Assembly: GCA_028824555.1 (NCBI GenBank)
Contig: JAPPDJ010000143.1
Location: forward strand, 18,655-82,654
DNA length: 64,000 nucleotides
Origin: Gammaproteobacteria bacterium
GTDB taxonomy: Bacteria; Pseudomonadota; Gammaproteobacteria; Pseudomonadales; Azotimanducaceae
Reading direction: 5' to 3'
Under the pieces are notes generated by a model. The model was not told the DNA's origin, did no database searches, and saw only the letters and a program-made list of their open reading frames with translations. Both the position numbers and the translations under genes were made by a program. Below are positions 1 through 9,206 of this stretch, in pieces. Numbering within the stretch: the first letter of the stretch is position 1; every line of letters begins with the position of its first letter.

Positions 1-472
1 TGCCCACATCCACCGCAGCGAGGCCCACGCCACCGCCAGCTCCATGCACGAGCAGCGTTTCTGTGGCTTGCAGCCGGCCTCGCTGCATCCCGTAGAGCGC
101 GGTCGCATAGTTGGATCGGTACGACGCGGCCGCCTCGATGTCCACACCGTTCGGAATGCGATTGACCTGGGCGGCGTCCACCACGGCATGCTGCACGCAT
201 CCCGATGACAGCAGCACGGCGTCTCCGACGGCAAGGTCGGAAACGCCATCCCCCACCGCCGTGACATGCCCCGAAGCCTCTCCGCCCACCACGAACGGCA
301 TGGCCGGCTTGTTCTGATACCCGCCTCGGGTCATCAGCAGGTCGGCAAACGAAATGCCAGCCGCGCCCACCGCCACGCGAACCTGCCCTGGCCCCGGCTC
401 GCCGGGATCGTCCACCTCCCGAACCGCTACACCGTCAGCCCCATCCAAAGTCTCGCAAAGCGCCGCCTTCAT
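1..472 (-). CDS. Zinc-type NADPH:quinone oxidoreductase / alcohol dehydrogenase family protein (partial, runs off window start)
   Basis: Minus-strand translation from ATG at 472 reads MKAALRETLDGADGVAVREVDDPGEPGPGQVRVAVGAAGISFADLLMTRGGYQNKPAMPFVVGGEASGHV...VHGAGGGVGLAAVDVG; GroES-like fold and AGGGVG nucleotide motif. Confidence 0.85.
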   Translation of the reverse strand, partial: MKAALCETLDGADGVAVREVDDPGEPGPGQVRVAVGAAGISFADLLMTRGGYQNKPAMPFVVGGEASGHVTAVGDGVSDLAVGDAVLLSSGCVQHAVVDAAQVNRIPNGVDIEAAASYRSNYATALYGMQRGRLQATETLLVHGAGGGVGLAAVDVG

Positions 473-560
473 CCGTCGAGAGTCCCCTCAAGGCCCAAAA
501 GAAGGCGGCACTATAGCCCAGCAATGCCCAAGCCGGACCGGAGTCCATGGCAGAGGCGAG

Positions 561-1556
561 TCAGCGACCAAACGCGCCCGACGCCCGCATTGCTGGCGAG
601 GCTTGCGTGGCAAAGCCATCCTCGCTGCGGAAAACCAGCAAGGCGGCAACGTCGTGGGTTTCGGCAAACGCAGCGGCATCTCGGCCGAGCACCATCAGCG
701 CCGTCGCCAGCGCGTCCGCCTGCATGGCGGTGGGGGCAATGACGGTTGCCGATGCCAGGGTCCCGTCGATGGGCGTGCCGGTGCGAGCGTCGATGATGTG
801 GGTCGTGCGCTTACCGTCCCGTTCGCCAGTTTGGCGGTAGTCGCCGGATGTGGCGACGCCACCTTCGTCCAGGATGAGCGTGCCGGGAGCGAAGCCCTCG
901 CCCGGGGACTCGATGGCGACGCGCCATGCGCCGCCACCGGGTGCGGTACCGAAAACGCGCAGCTCGCCGCCGATCTCCACCAGGGCAGACCTGCAACCGG
1001 CACCGGCGAGCAGTTCCGCAACCCGATCCACGGCCAATCCCTTGGCGATGGCGGAAAGGTCCACCTGCAACGGCGCACGTTTGCGCAAGGCCGGGGGATG
1101 CTCACGGAACTCGAGCAAGTGGTAGTCCACTTGCACCGCCTCGTCGGCCAGCGCCGCCCCGGGCCCGAACCCATACTCGTCCACCAGCGGCAGAGCGGTC
1201 ACGTCGAACGCACCCTCGGTGGCGTCCGACACCACGGCGGCGGCAGCCACCACCCGAACCATGTCGGCCGAGACGCCGAACCACTCGCCTGGCGGGGCAC
1301 GGTTGAAACGCGAGAGGCCCGAGTCCTGCGCCCAGGTGGACATCTCCTGCACCACCTCGTCGAGCACCGCCGCGACCCGCGCCTCCGGCAACCCGTCCGG
1401 ACATGCTTCCCCCAGCACGCGATAGCGAGTGCCCATCGTTGCGCCGGACAGCGAGTCTGGACCGCAGCCGCCCAGCGATCCCATGCCGACCAGCACCACC
1501 AGCCCGAACACGGCCCGCCACAACACCCTGATCAAGGAACCCATCCGCCACAACAC
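561..1556 (-). CDS. apbE: FAD:protein FMN transferase (ApbE family lipoprotein)
   Basis: Lipobox-like GGCGPD, GATMGTRYRV, VDLSAIAKGLAVDRVAELL, GGELRVFG, ATVIAPTAMQADALATALMVLG typical of ApbE. Confidence 0.9.
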   Translation of the reverse strand: MLWRMGSLIRVLWRAVFGLVVLVGMGSLGGCGPDSLSGATMGTRYRVLGEACPDGLPEARVAAVLDEVVQEMSTWAQDSGLSRFNRAPPGEWFGVSADMVRVVAAAAVVSDATEGAFDVTALPLVDEYGFGPGAALADEAVQVDYHLLEFREHPPALRKRAPLQVDLSAIAKGLAVDRVAELLAGAGCRSALVEIGGELRVFGTAPGGGAWRVAIESPGEGFAPGTLILDEGGVATSGDYRQTGERDGKRTTHIIDARTGTPIDGTLASATVIAPTAMQADALATALMVLGRDAAAFAETHDVAALLVFRSEDGFATQASPAMRASGAFGR

Positions 1557-1616
1557 CCCGCCCCGCCTGTTCTACAATCCGCCGCTCGTTCGAATCAACC
1601 CATCAAGGGGAGGCAC

Positions 1617-2387
1617 ATGCCCGAATTCTGCAAGGTCGACAAGGCCGATCACATCATGACCGTGACCCTCAATCGTCCGGAGCGGCTCAACGCCCTGCAC
1701 CCCCCGGCCAACGCCGAGCTTGGCGAGGTGTTCGACGAGTTCGCAGCCGACGACGACATGTGGGTGGCCATCGTCACCGGCGAGGGTCGCGGCTTCAGCG
1801 CCGGCAACGACCTTCGCTACCAGGCCGAAGGGGGCGAGCGGGTGCCGGCGCCCAAGGGTTTCGGCGGCCTGTCGAGCAGGTTCGACCTCACCAAGCCCGT
1901 CTATGCCGCCGTGAACGGCGTGGCGATGGGCGGCGGCTTCGAGATCGCGCTGTCCTGCGACATCATCATCGCCTCCGAAAGCGCGGTTTTCGCGCTTCCA
2001 GAACCGAAGGTTGGTCTTGCCGCGCTCGCCGGCGGACTGCAGCGACTGCCGCGGCAGATCGGCTCCAAGCGCGCACTTGGCATGATCCTCACCGGCAGGC
2101 ACGTCTCGGCGCAGGAGGGCTACGAACTCGGCTTCGTCAACGCCGTCGTCCCGCACGACAAGCTCATGGAAGAAACCCGGCGCTGGGTGGGCATGACCCT
2201 CGAATGCGCCCCGCTCTCCATCCGCGCCAGCAAGGACGTGGTCTATCGCAGCCTCGACATGGAATCGCTGCAAAAGTCCATGGCTGTGCGCTACGACTCC
2301 GTGGCGGCGCTGAACCAGAGCCAGGACTTCATCGAGGGTCCGCGCGCCTTCGCCGAGAAGCGCCCGCCCAACTGGCAGGGGCGCTAG
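1617..2387 (+). CDS. Enoyl-CoA hydratase/isomerase family protein
   Basis: MPEFCKVDKADHIMTVTLNRPERLNAL...GRGFSAGNDL...GVAMGGGFEIALSCDIIIAS; crotonase motifs. Start is internal to the 354..2387 ORF. Confidence 0.92.
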   Translation: MPEFCKVDKADHIMTVTLNRPERLNALHPPANAELGEVFDEFAADDDMWVAIVTGEGRGFSAGNDLRYQAEGGERVPAPKGFGGLSSRFDLTKPVYAAVNGVAMGGGFEIALSCDIIIASESAVFALPEPKVGLAALAGGLQRLPRQIGSKRALGMILTGRHVSAQEGYELGFVNAVVPHDKLMEETRRWVGMTLECAPLSIRASKDVVYRSLDMESLQKSMAVRYDSVAALNQSQDFIEGPRAFAEKRPPNWQGR

Positions 2388-2461
2388 GGGAAACTCTGAT
2401 CGAGTCCGTTGGCGTGCCCGCCCGCGGACTCGACTCGTCGCCAGACGCCTTGCCATCCACG

Positions 2462-3457
2462 ATGAGGATTTGCCAAGTGCTCGCCGCGGCCGAGGATGGG
2501 GGCGTGGAGAACCACGTCTATGCCCTCGCGGGCGCGCTTGCCGAGCGCGGCGACGACGTTGCACTGATCGCCCATTCGAAGCACGCCACATCGGTGTGCA
2601 GCAACGTGGCCTTCCATGCCGTGGACCTCACCCGCAGCCGCCGCAACCCGCTAGCGCGACGCGATTTGCAGCGGGCCATAGCCGCCGCAAAGCCGGACGT
2701 CGTCCACGCCCACGCCGGCAAGGCAGCCGCACTGGTGGCCGCCTTGGCGCTCCCTTGCCCCACCGTCGGCACCGTGCATGGGACCAAGCGCGATCTCGCC
2801 GCCTACAAGCGCTTCACGCAGGTCATTGGCGTCAGCCAGGGCGTGATCGATCAACTCGACCATCCGGCCAAGGCGGTCGTGTACCACGGTGTGCCGGCGC
2901 CGAAACCCGGTGCCGGCGCCTGCCGCCAAACCATCGCCCGAGAGCTCGGCATCGACCCGAACCGCCCACTCTCCCTCGCCGTAGGGCGACTGGTCCCGGT
3001 GAAGGGGTTCCACACTCTCATCGAATTCTGGCACGAAGACCTCGGCAACCTCGTGATCGCCGGCGAGGGTCCCGAACGCCGTCGCCTGCAACGACTCGCC
3101 GCCGGACGCCCGGTGGTGCTGGCCGGCTTTCGAGGCGATGTCCGCAACCTGATGCAGGCGGCAGACCTCTTGGTGATCTCCTCCACCCGCGAGGCATTCC
3201 ACCTCGGCATGGCCGAGGCATTGCGTGAACGGCTGCCCGTGGTTTCGACCCGCGTTTGCGGCCCCGAGGAGATCCTGCCACCCGAACAGTTGGCAGACTC
3301 GGGCAGTCTCGAGGCCACCATCCGCCGCTCCCTTCTCGACCTCGACGCCACACGCGGGCGAATGGCTCCCACCTTCGACTGGGCGGAACGAACGCTCACC
3401 GTCGAGCGCATGGTGGATGAGACCCGTCGCGTGTATACCCAGGCGATGGCGGCATGA
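2462..3457 (+). CDS. Glycosyltransferase family 4 protein
   Basis: MRICQVLAAAEDGGVENHVYALAGALAERGDDVALIAHS...PDVVHAHAGKAAALV...VGRLVPVKGFHTLIEF...EGPERRRLQ. Confidence 0.88.
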   Translation: MRICQVLAAAEDGGVENHVYALAGALAERGDDVALIAHSKHATSVCSNVAFHAVDLTRSRRNPLARRDLQRAIAAAKPDVVHAHAGKAAALVAALALPCPTVGTVHGTKRDLAAYKRFTQVIGVSQGVIDQLDHPAKAVVYHGVPAPKPGAGACRQTIARELGIDPNRPLSLAVGRLVPVKGFHTLIEFWHEDLGNLVIAGEGPERRRLQRLAAGRPVVLAGFRGDVRNLMQAADLLVISSTREAFHLGMAEALRERLPVVSTRVCGPEEILPPEQLADSGSLEATIRRSLLDLDATRGRMAPTFDWAERTLTVERMVDETRRVYTQAMAA

Positions 3458-4506
3458 AGAGCCTCAATGTCCTCGTCGTCTCGGACGGCCTGCCGGGGCA
3501 TCTGAACCAGTCCCGCGGCCTCGCCCACTGGCTCGGCACGCGCTTCGCCGTAGAGACCCAGGAACTGGAAGTGCGCCTCAGAATGCGAGCGATGGCACGC
3601 CGCATCCTGCCGCTCGTGGTGGAAGTGGCACCGGCCATGGCGACGCTGCGCTCCTTCTACCAACTGCCGGCATTGGCGGGAGCGGCACCCGACGTGATCG
3701 TCTCGGCCGGCGGCAACACCTCCTTCGCCAACGTGCTCCTGGCCCGACATTTCTGCGTGCCCAACGTCTTCATCGGCTCCCGAAGGCGGCTCGCGCCAGG
3801 CTCCTTCGCCGCCCATCTGACGCTGGAACCAACCGGCGAGGCCGGCAACGTCGTGACACCGGTGGCGCCAAGCCCCGTTTCCCCCGAAGCCATCGCGCAG
3901 AGCGCGGCGGAGTTCCGCGCGCGGCACGGCTTTGCCGACGGAAGGCTTTGGCTCATGGCCTGCGGCGGCACCGGCGCTGGCAAGTCCTACAGCGCCGACG
4001 ACTGGAGCACGCTTGCCCACTGGATGAACGATGCCGCCGAGTCCCACGGCATACGCTGGCTGCTTTCCACGTCACGCCGCACGGGAGCTTCCGGCGAAGA
4101 GGCATTGGCGGCGAGCCTGAAGGCCGACCACCTCGCCTACGCAGTGTGGTGGAGCCGCCACCCGGAACGCATCCTCGGCACGCTGATGGGGGCCGCGGAG
4201 CGGCTGTTCGTGACCGTGGACAGCATGTCCATGGTCAGCGAGTGCATCGGCGCGCAGAAACCGGTAGCAGTGGTGGACGTGGGCGACGGCGCGCCCGAGC
4301 CGCTGTTGGCCAAGGCGCTCGATCGATATGCCCGACTGGGCCTGTGCCGGCGCGTCTCGGTGGCAGACTCGCTTGACGCCGCGCCAGAAACCCTTGCGAC
4401 CGCCGACGACCTCCGCGAGGAATCCATCGACCAACTGCTCGAGCGCTTGCGCCTCAAACCCTCGGCTGCTAGGAGGCCGCGCCGTAGAAACGGCGCTAGC
4501 TCCTAG
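3454..4506 (+). CDS. Mitochondrial-fission ELM1-like family protein (putative nucleotide-sugar/LPS-related)
   Basis: SDGLPGHLNQSRGLAHWL, VSAGGNTSFANVLLAR, LLSTSRRTGASGEEAL, VDSMSMVSECIGAQKPV; overlaps the upstream GT by 4 bp. Confidence 0.7.
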   Translation: MKSLNVLVVSDGLPGHLNQSRGLAHWLGTRFAVETQELEVRLRMRAMARRILPLVVEVAPAMATLRSFYQLPALAGAAPDVIVSAGGNTSFANVLLARHFCVPNVFIGSRRRLAPGSFAAHLTLEPTGEAGNVVTPVAPSPVSPEAIAQSAAEFRARHGFADGRLWLMACGGTGAGKSYSADDWSTLAHWMNDAAESHGIRWLLSTSRRTGASGEEALAASLKADHLAYAVWWSRHPERILGTLMGAAERLFVTVDSMSMVSECIGAQKPVAVVDVGDGAPEPLLAKALDRYARLGLCRRVSVADSLDAAPETLATADDLREESIDQLLERLRLKPSAARRPRRRNGASS

Positions 4507-4583
4507 CCGTAGCTGCGAGCAAATGCGAGCACTAAGGCCAGCAGTTGCGAAGCAACTGCCGACGCGCTCGTAGAGCGCGCTAG
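4469..4583 (+). repeat. Multi-hairpin dispersed repeat, copy A (full length, CTAG at both ends)
   Basis: CTAGGAGgccGCGCCGTAGAAACGGCGCtagCTCCTAG ... GCAGTTGCGAAGCAACTGC cgac GCGCTCGTAGAGCGC GCTAG. Same module order as the copy at 63707..63824 (inverted). Confidence 0.85.
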
Positions 4584-4598
4584 CTGAGCCCATTCCAC

Positions 4599-5360
4599 AT
4601 GGCGATGCGTCACTTGAGACCCAACCGAGGACTTGCACGCCGCACGGCACGGAAGGCAACCGCGCCGCTCTACCGCTTGCTGCATCCACGCAAGCCCGCC
4701 TTCACTTGCCCCATCTGCAACTACGAGGGTCCCTTCCGCAACAAGCGCGGCCGCCTCCACGCCAAATGCCCATCCTGCGGCGCCCTCGAACGAACGCGCC
4801 TGCTCTTCGCCGTGCTCTCGCCTCTACTCGAGTCGTTCTCGCCAGAACGCAAGCGCGTGCTCCACATCGCCCCGGAAGCACACCTCGACGAATGGCTGCA
4901 GGCTCGGTTCGGGCACTACGTCAGCGGCGACCTGCAACGCGCGGACGTGAACGCTCGCCTCGACATCCAGCGACTCGCCTTCCCCGACGCAACCTTCGAC
5001 CTTGTGGTCGCATCCCACGTGCTCGAATACCCCGAGGACGATCGCAAGGCCATCGCCGAAATCCGCCGCGTCCTCCGGCCAGACGGCATCGCCGCCCTGC
5101 CCGTTCCGCTTATGCATTTGCGCACCCGAGACCTACCCACCCGAGACCCCACGACCCGAGTGGTGCACGAACCCGGCCTCGACTACTTCGAGCGCATGGA
5201 AGCCAACTTCGCGGAAGTACGCCTGCACCGCTCGGACGAAGTGGACCCGACCCACCAATCCTTCATCCACGCCCCTACGGACGAAACCCCGCCCCCACTC
5301 ATCCATAAACCCAACATCCGGCTCGACATCGTCCCGATCTGTCTCGCTGGCAAACGATAG
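4599..5360 (+). CDS. SAM-dependent methyltransferase with N-terminal zinc ribbon
   Basis: FTCPICNYEGPFRNKRGRLHAKCPSCGALERTRL (two CxxC), VLHIAPEAHLDEWL, FDLVVASHVLEYPEDDRKAIAEIRRVLRPDG. Confidence 0.82.
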   Translation: MAMRHLRPNRGLARRTARKATAPLYRLLHPRKPAFTCPICNYEGPFRNKRGRLHAKCPSCGALERTRLLFAVLSPLLESFSPERKRVLHIAPEAHLDEWLQARFGHYVSGDLQRADVNARLDIQRLAFPDATFDLVVASHVLEYPEDDRKAIAEIRRVLRPDGIAALPVPLMHLRTRDLPTRDPTTRVVHEPGLDYFERMEANFAEVRLHRSDEVDPTHQSFIHAPTDETPPPLIHKPNIRLDIVPICLAGKR

Positions 5361-5545
5361 TCTCCTGCCAGCGTGCGAGGGTCGTCTCCAAGAAGAAGGC
5401 AGTGTGCCTGCCATGCGAAGCCTCGGCGTGCAAGTCCGCCACCGAGCATGAGTGGCGCAGCACTAGTACAATCGTTCGCCATGCCCCCCGACGACCAACC
5501 GGGTATGACCGCCATCTGTCCGCCTCCCGGTGACAGGTTCCGTTG

Positions 5546-6628
5546 ATGTACAGCCTGCTCCTGACCTTCTTCTTCCTCGCTCTCGTCTTCTCGTTCTTCT
5601 GCTCGCTTTGGGAAGCTGTGCTGCTCAGCATCACGCCGAGCCATGCCCGACTGGAGTTCCAGCAAGGCACCCGCGTTGGCCGCTACCTCGAAGACTTCAA
5701 GGCCAACGTGGACCGACCGCTCGCCGCAATCCTGACGCTCAACACGATTGCGCACACCGCCGGCGCCATTGGCGTCGGCGATCAGGCGGCGTCGATTTGG
5801 GCAGAGGCGAATCCTTGGATCACCAGGATCGCGGTCCCAGCCAGCATGACCATCGCCATACTGGTCTTCTCCGAAATCGTACCGAAGACCATCGGCGCAC
5901 TCTACTGGCAGTACTTCGTCACGTTCACCGTGCATTCCCTGCGGCTCCTGACGGTGGGTCTCGCGCCCTTCGTCTGGCTCAGCCAATACATCACCCGGCG
6001 CTTGAAGCGGGGCACCACCCAGCCCGTTTTGACGCGCACCGACTTCGTGGCAATGGCGGAGCTCGGCGCCCAGGAGGGCGTGTTCGAGGCCGAGGAAAGC
6101 GCGATGATCGGCCACTTGATCCGCTTCCAGACGATCCAGGCAGGGGACGTGATGACGCCCCGCACGGTGGTCGAGGTGGCTGCGGAGGACGAGAGCATCG
6201 CCGGCTACTACGAGAAGGCGAAGAACCTGCCGTTTTCGCGGATACCGCTCCACGACGAAACCAAGGACCAAATCACCGGGTATTTCCTGTGCACCGACCT
6301 AATGGTTGCCCTGCTGGACGGACGTGGCGACCAACCCATCGCCGCCTTGCGCCGCGATATCGTGGCCGTGGACCAGTCCTACGCCATCACGGACCTATTC
6401 ACCGTCCTGCGGGCGCGCCAGGAGCACTTGGCGGTGGTGCTCGACGATTTCGGCGGCATGGCGGGAATCGTCACCATGGAGGACATCATCGAAACCCTCC
6501 TTGGCCTCGAGATCGTCGACGAGACGGACGCGACCACGGACATGCGCGAGTTGGCCCGGCGCCATCGGGTCATGCGTGCCAAGGCGCTGGGCGCTCTGGA
6601 AGGTCCCTTGGACCAGGCCGAGGAGTGA
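5546..6628 (+). CDS. CNNM/HlyC-CorC family membrane protein (DUF21 + CBS pair)
   Basis: Hydrophobic DUF21-like N-terminus, IVFSEIVPKTIGALY, VMTPRTVVEV, LAVVLDDFGGMAGIVTMEDIIETLLGLEIVDETD. Confidence 0.9.
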   Translation: MYSLLLTFFFLALVFSFFCSLWEAVLLSITPSHARLEFQQGTRVGRYLEDFKANVDRPLAAILTLNTIAHTAGAIGVGDQAASIWAEANPWITRIAVPASMTIAILVFSEIVPKTIGALYWQYFVTFTVHSLRLLTVGLAPFVWLSQYITRRLKRGTTQPVLTRTDFVAMAELGAQEGVFEAEESAMIGHLIRFQTIQAGDVMTPRTVVEVAAEDESIAGYYEKAKNLPFSRIPLHDETKDQITGYFLCTDLMVALLDGRGDQPIAALRRDIVAVDQSYAITDLFTVLRARQEHLAVVLDDFGGMAGIVTMEDIIETLLGLEIVDETDATTDMRELARRHRVMRAKALGALEGPLDQAEE

Positions 6629-6811
6629 CCCTCGGCAAGCCCAATCCCCAAGCGAAACATCGTCGGTTCTCGCCGACGTCACCCTGACGCCTGGCGAGAG
6701 TGTTCACAGCATGGGTGCGAGTGCCAAGGCGATGCCGAGGAACGCGTACATCCTTGACCGCGGCGGCACAGGACCTCATAGGGACGCTTGCGGTTTGGGC
6801 AAAGCACGAAG

Positions 6812-7561
6812 CTAGCGAAAGTCGTCCGCCGCATCCTGCGGATCGAAGCCGACCGTCTCCTTCGAGTGCGAGAGGTCGCGATAGCCCCAGCGGTTGTTGG
6901 AGTTGGCGAAGAGGATGTCGTAGCGGAGGGCGCCTGGCGCGTCCACGCAGAGTTCCAGCATGTTGACGATGTCGCGTTTCGAGCACCAGACGCTGTAGTC
7001 GCGGGGGCGGCCTGGACGGTCGGGGGCGTTGACGTAGCCGAGACGGATGCAGAGCACGGAAAGGTCCGTGGTGTCTGCGTAGAACCGCCCGAGCGCTTCG
7101 CCCCACACCTTGGTGCTGCCGTACACGCCGGCGGGGCGGGGTGGCATGGTGTGGTCGATCATCGGCCACTCGCTTGGCACGTTGGCGTAGTCGCCGGCGA
7201 CCATGGAGCGGTAGGGTTCCTCGGTTTCCCAGCCAGAGACGGTGGCGCCGCTGCTCGCGAAGATGACGCGGCGGCAGCCGGCCTCGCGCGCGGCTTCGTA
7301 CACGTGGCGGGTACCGGCGACGTTGGTTTGCAGGAGTTCGTTGAAGGGGAAGCTCTCGCCGGCCTTGGCGGCGAGATGCACAACGGTGTCGATGCCGTCG
7401 AAGGCGGGACGGATGGCGTCGAAATCGCCGAGGTCCGCTTGGGTGGTGGGGATGCCCGGCACGTCGCTCCGGTTGAGTGCCGAGAGTTCGGAACGGGGTT
7501 CGAGGCGTTCACGTAGCGCGGTGCCGATGAGTCCGCTCATGCCAGTGACGAGAATCTTCAT
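6812..7561 (-). CDS. NAD(P)-dependent epimerase/dehydratase (SDR family)
   Basis: MKILVTGMSGLIGTALRERL, VVHLAAKAGES, IFASSGATVSG, VYGSTKVWGEALGRFY. Confidence 0.88.
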   Translation of the reverse strand: MKILVTGMSGLIGTALRERLEPRSELSALNRSDVPGIPTTQADLGDFDAIRPAFDGIDTVVHLAAKAGESFPFNELLQTNVAGTRHVYEAAREAGCRRVIFASSGATVSGWETEEPYRSMVAGDYANVPSEWPMIDHTMPPRPAGVYGSTKVWGEALGRFYADTTDLSVLCIRLGYVNAPDRPGRPRDYSVWCSKRDIVNMLELCVDAPGALRYDILFANSNNRWGYRDLSHSKETVGFDPQDAADDFR

Positions 7562-8379
7562 GCTTGCATCCTCTCCCGCGCGGCGACCAGCAAGTCGAGG
7601 CGCTGGCGGTATTCGTCCGCGTCTCGGTAGCGACCGCCAAAGACGAACCGTGATGCGCCGGCCTCTGCCAATGCCTGCAAGTTGTCGGCGGCTGCACCCG
7701 CGTCACTCGGCAGGCCGCCCATCACGACCACCTCGCCCACCTCCCGACCGGCCTCGTCGCAATACTCCGCGTATTGCGCCTTGCGCGCCGGCAGCATTGA
7801 AGCCGTCATGCCCATCGGCAGCCAGCCATCGCCATAGCGCGCCGCGCGCTCAAGCGCGTGGGGCGGGGCGCCGCCGACATAGATAGGCGGCGCTTTGGGT
7901 TTGGGTCGGAACAGGAAGCTCTGGCCGTGGGCCGTTACGACGTCGTCGTCGCCATCAAAGCAGTCGCGCAGGAACGCGAGGGTCTCGTCCGAGATGCGTC
8001 CGCGGGCGCGGCGGTTGACTCCCAAGGCGCGGAACTCGGGGTCCATCCAGCCGATGCCGACGCCGAGCAGCAACCGGCCGCGGGAGAGCTCCTGGATGCT
8101 GGCGACCTGCTTGGCGGTTGGCAGTTGCGGGCGGTACGGCAGAATCAGAACGCCGACCCCCACGCGAATGCTCTTGGTCAGGCCCGCAAGCCAGGCGAGG
8201 GAGACCAGCGGATCAACGTAGCGCCCGCCGGAACCCTCCGCGTCGTCCGGCGGGATGGCGATGTGGTCCACCACCCAGATGGACTCCATGCCGGCGTCCT
8301 CCGAGGCGAGCGCGCAGGTCGCCATGGTGTCCGCGGTGGATTGCTCGCCCATGTTGCGCAGCGTCACGCCTATGTGCAT
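7558..8379 (-). CDS. LLM class (F420/flavin-dependent) oxidoreductase
   Basis: MHIGVTLRNMGEQS...ESIWVVDHIAIP...RLLLGVGIGWMDPEFRALG...PPIYVGGAPPHALERAARYGDGWLP. Confidence 0.88.
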   Translation of the reverse strand: MHIGVTLRNMGEQSTADTMATCALASEDAGMESIWVVDHIAIPPDDAEGSGGRYVDPLVSLAWLAGLTKSIRVGVGVLILPYRPQLPTAKQVASIQELSRGRLLLGVGIGWMDPEFRALGVNRRARGRISDETLAFLRDCFDGDDDVVTAHGQSFLFRPKPKAPPIYVGGAPPHALERAARYGDGWLPMGMTASMLPARKAQYAEYCDEAGREVGEVVVMGGLPSDAGAAADNLQALAEAGASRFVFGGRYRDADEYRQRLDLLVAARERMQA

Positions 8380-8467
8380 CCGTTCTCCTTCACGTGCTGT
8401 TTCAACACGCGAGAGCATAGCGGCTCGTGACCCGCTGTCGGTCGCGCTCCGGAGCTCCTGCCGAGAG

Positions 8468-9070
8468 CTATGCCGCAGAGGGCCTCTGGAACAAGTGCGG
8501 CAAGTAGCGGCGTGCCTTGGCAAGCAGTTCGTCTTCCTTGGTGCTGCGGCCCGGCTGGCGGGTGACGCGGTGGCTTAGCCAGTTCCACATGCGGGCGATG
8601 CCTGGGTCCGAGGCCGGCACGGCGTCGCGGCCTTCGAGGCCGAGGTGGGTGTTGACCCAGGCGGCAATCTGCACGGGAGTGCTGAGGTCCAGCACGGCTC
8701 TGCGGCGTCGGAAGCCTTGCCTCGCAGCGCCGCGATGGGCGTGGCCGTGGCGCTTCATCTGGCCAAGCAGGACGCGGGAGGCACGGGAGTCCTGCATCAG
8801 CGCGTCGAGGTCGCCGGTATGCCTCGCCAGCACTTCGCGCCACTCGTCGCTGCGCTCGGCCTTTTCCATCAGGGTGCCGATGGCATGAGCCGCTCGGTCG
8901 CGCTCGCGCATTCCGCCGTTCAGGGCGCGGTCAAAGATCTCGCGCCAAAGGCCGGGGTCGCGAACGTGGCTGCGGCACGGGCAGGCGTCACGGAGTGCCG
9001 CACAGCGAATGTCGTAGCCGGAATCGCCGAGCGCTTTCAGCAGGCGGTCGGCATCACGGGCCTTAGACAT
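8468..9070 (-). CDS. Conserved hypothetical protein
   Basis: MSKARDADRLLKALGDSGYDIRCAALRDACPCRSHVRDPGLWREIFDRALNGGM...; coding-like composition, family not recognised. Confidence 0.6.
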   Translation of the reverse strand: MSKARDADRLLKALGDSGYDIRCAALRDACPCRSHVRDPGLWREIFDRALNGGMRERDRAAHAIGTLMEKAERSDEWREVLARHTGDLDALMQDSRASRVLLGQMKRHGHAHRGAARQGFRRRRAVLDLSTPVQIAAWVNTHLGLEGRDAVPASDPGIARMWNWLSHRVTRQPGRSTKEDELLAKARRYLPHLFQRPSAA

Positions 9071-9206
9071 ATGGGGATTCCCTACGCACAGAGGAAGAAA
9101 CCGTAACGCAATTTGGCAGTAGGTGCATCTTGGAACTGGACCCCCGGAGCACGTCAAAAAAAGTGTGACAAGCTTCGGTGCTCGGGGCTGAGCGGTGCGT
9201 CCCGAA

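Noticed and set aside
354-1616. N-terminal extension of the enoyl-CoA hydratase ORF (354..2387)
   Set aside because: The extension overlaps apbE on the opposite strand and is not protein-like; true start is ATG 1617.
5183-6271. 362-aa minus-strand ORF antisense to the CNNM gene
   Set aside because: Composition is antisense-like; plus-strand DUF21/CBS motifs are unambiguous.
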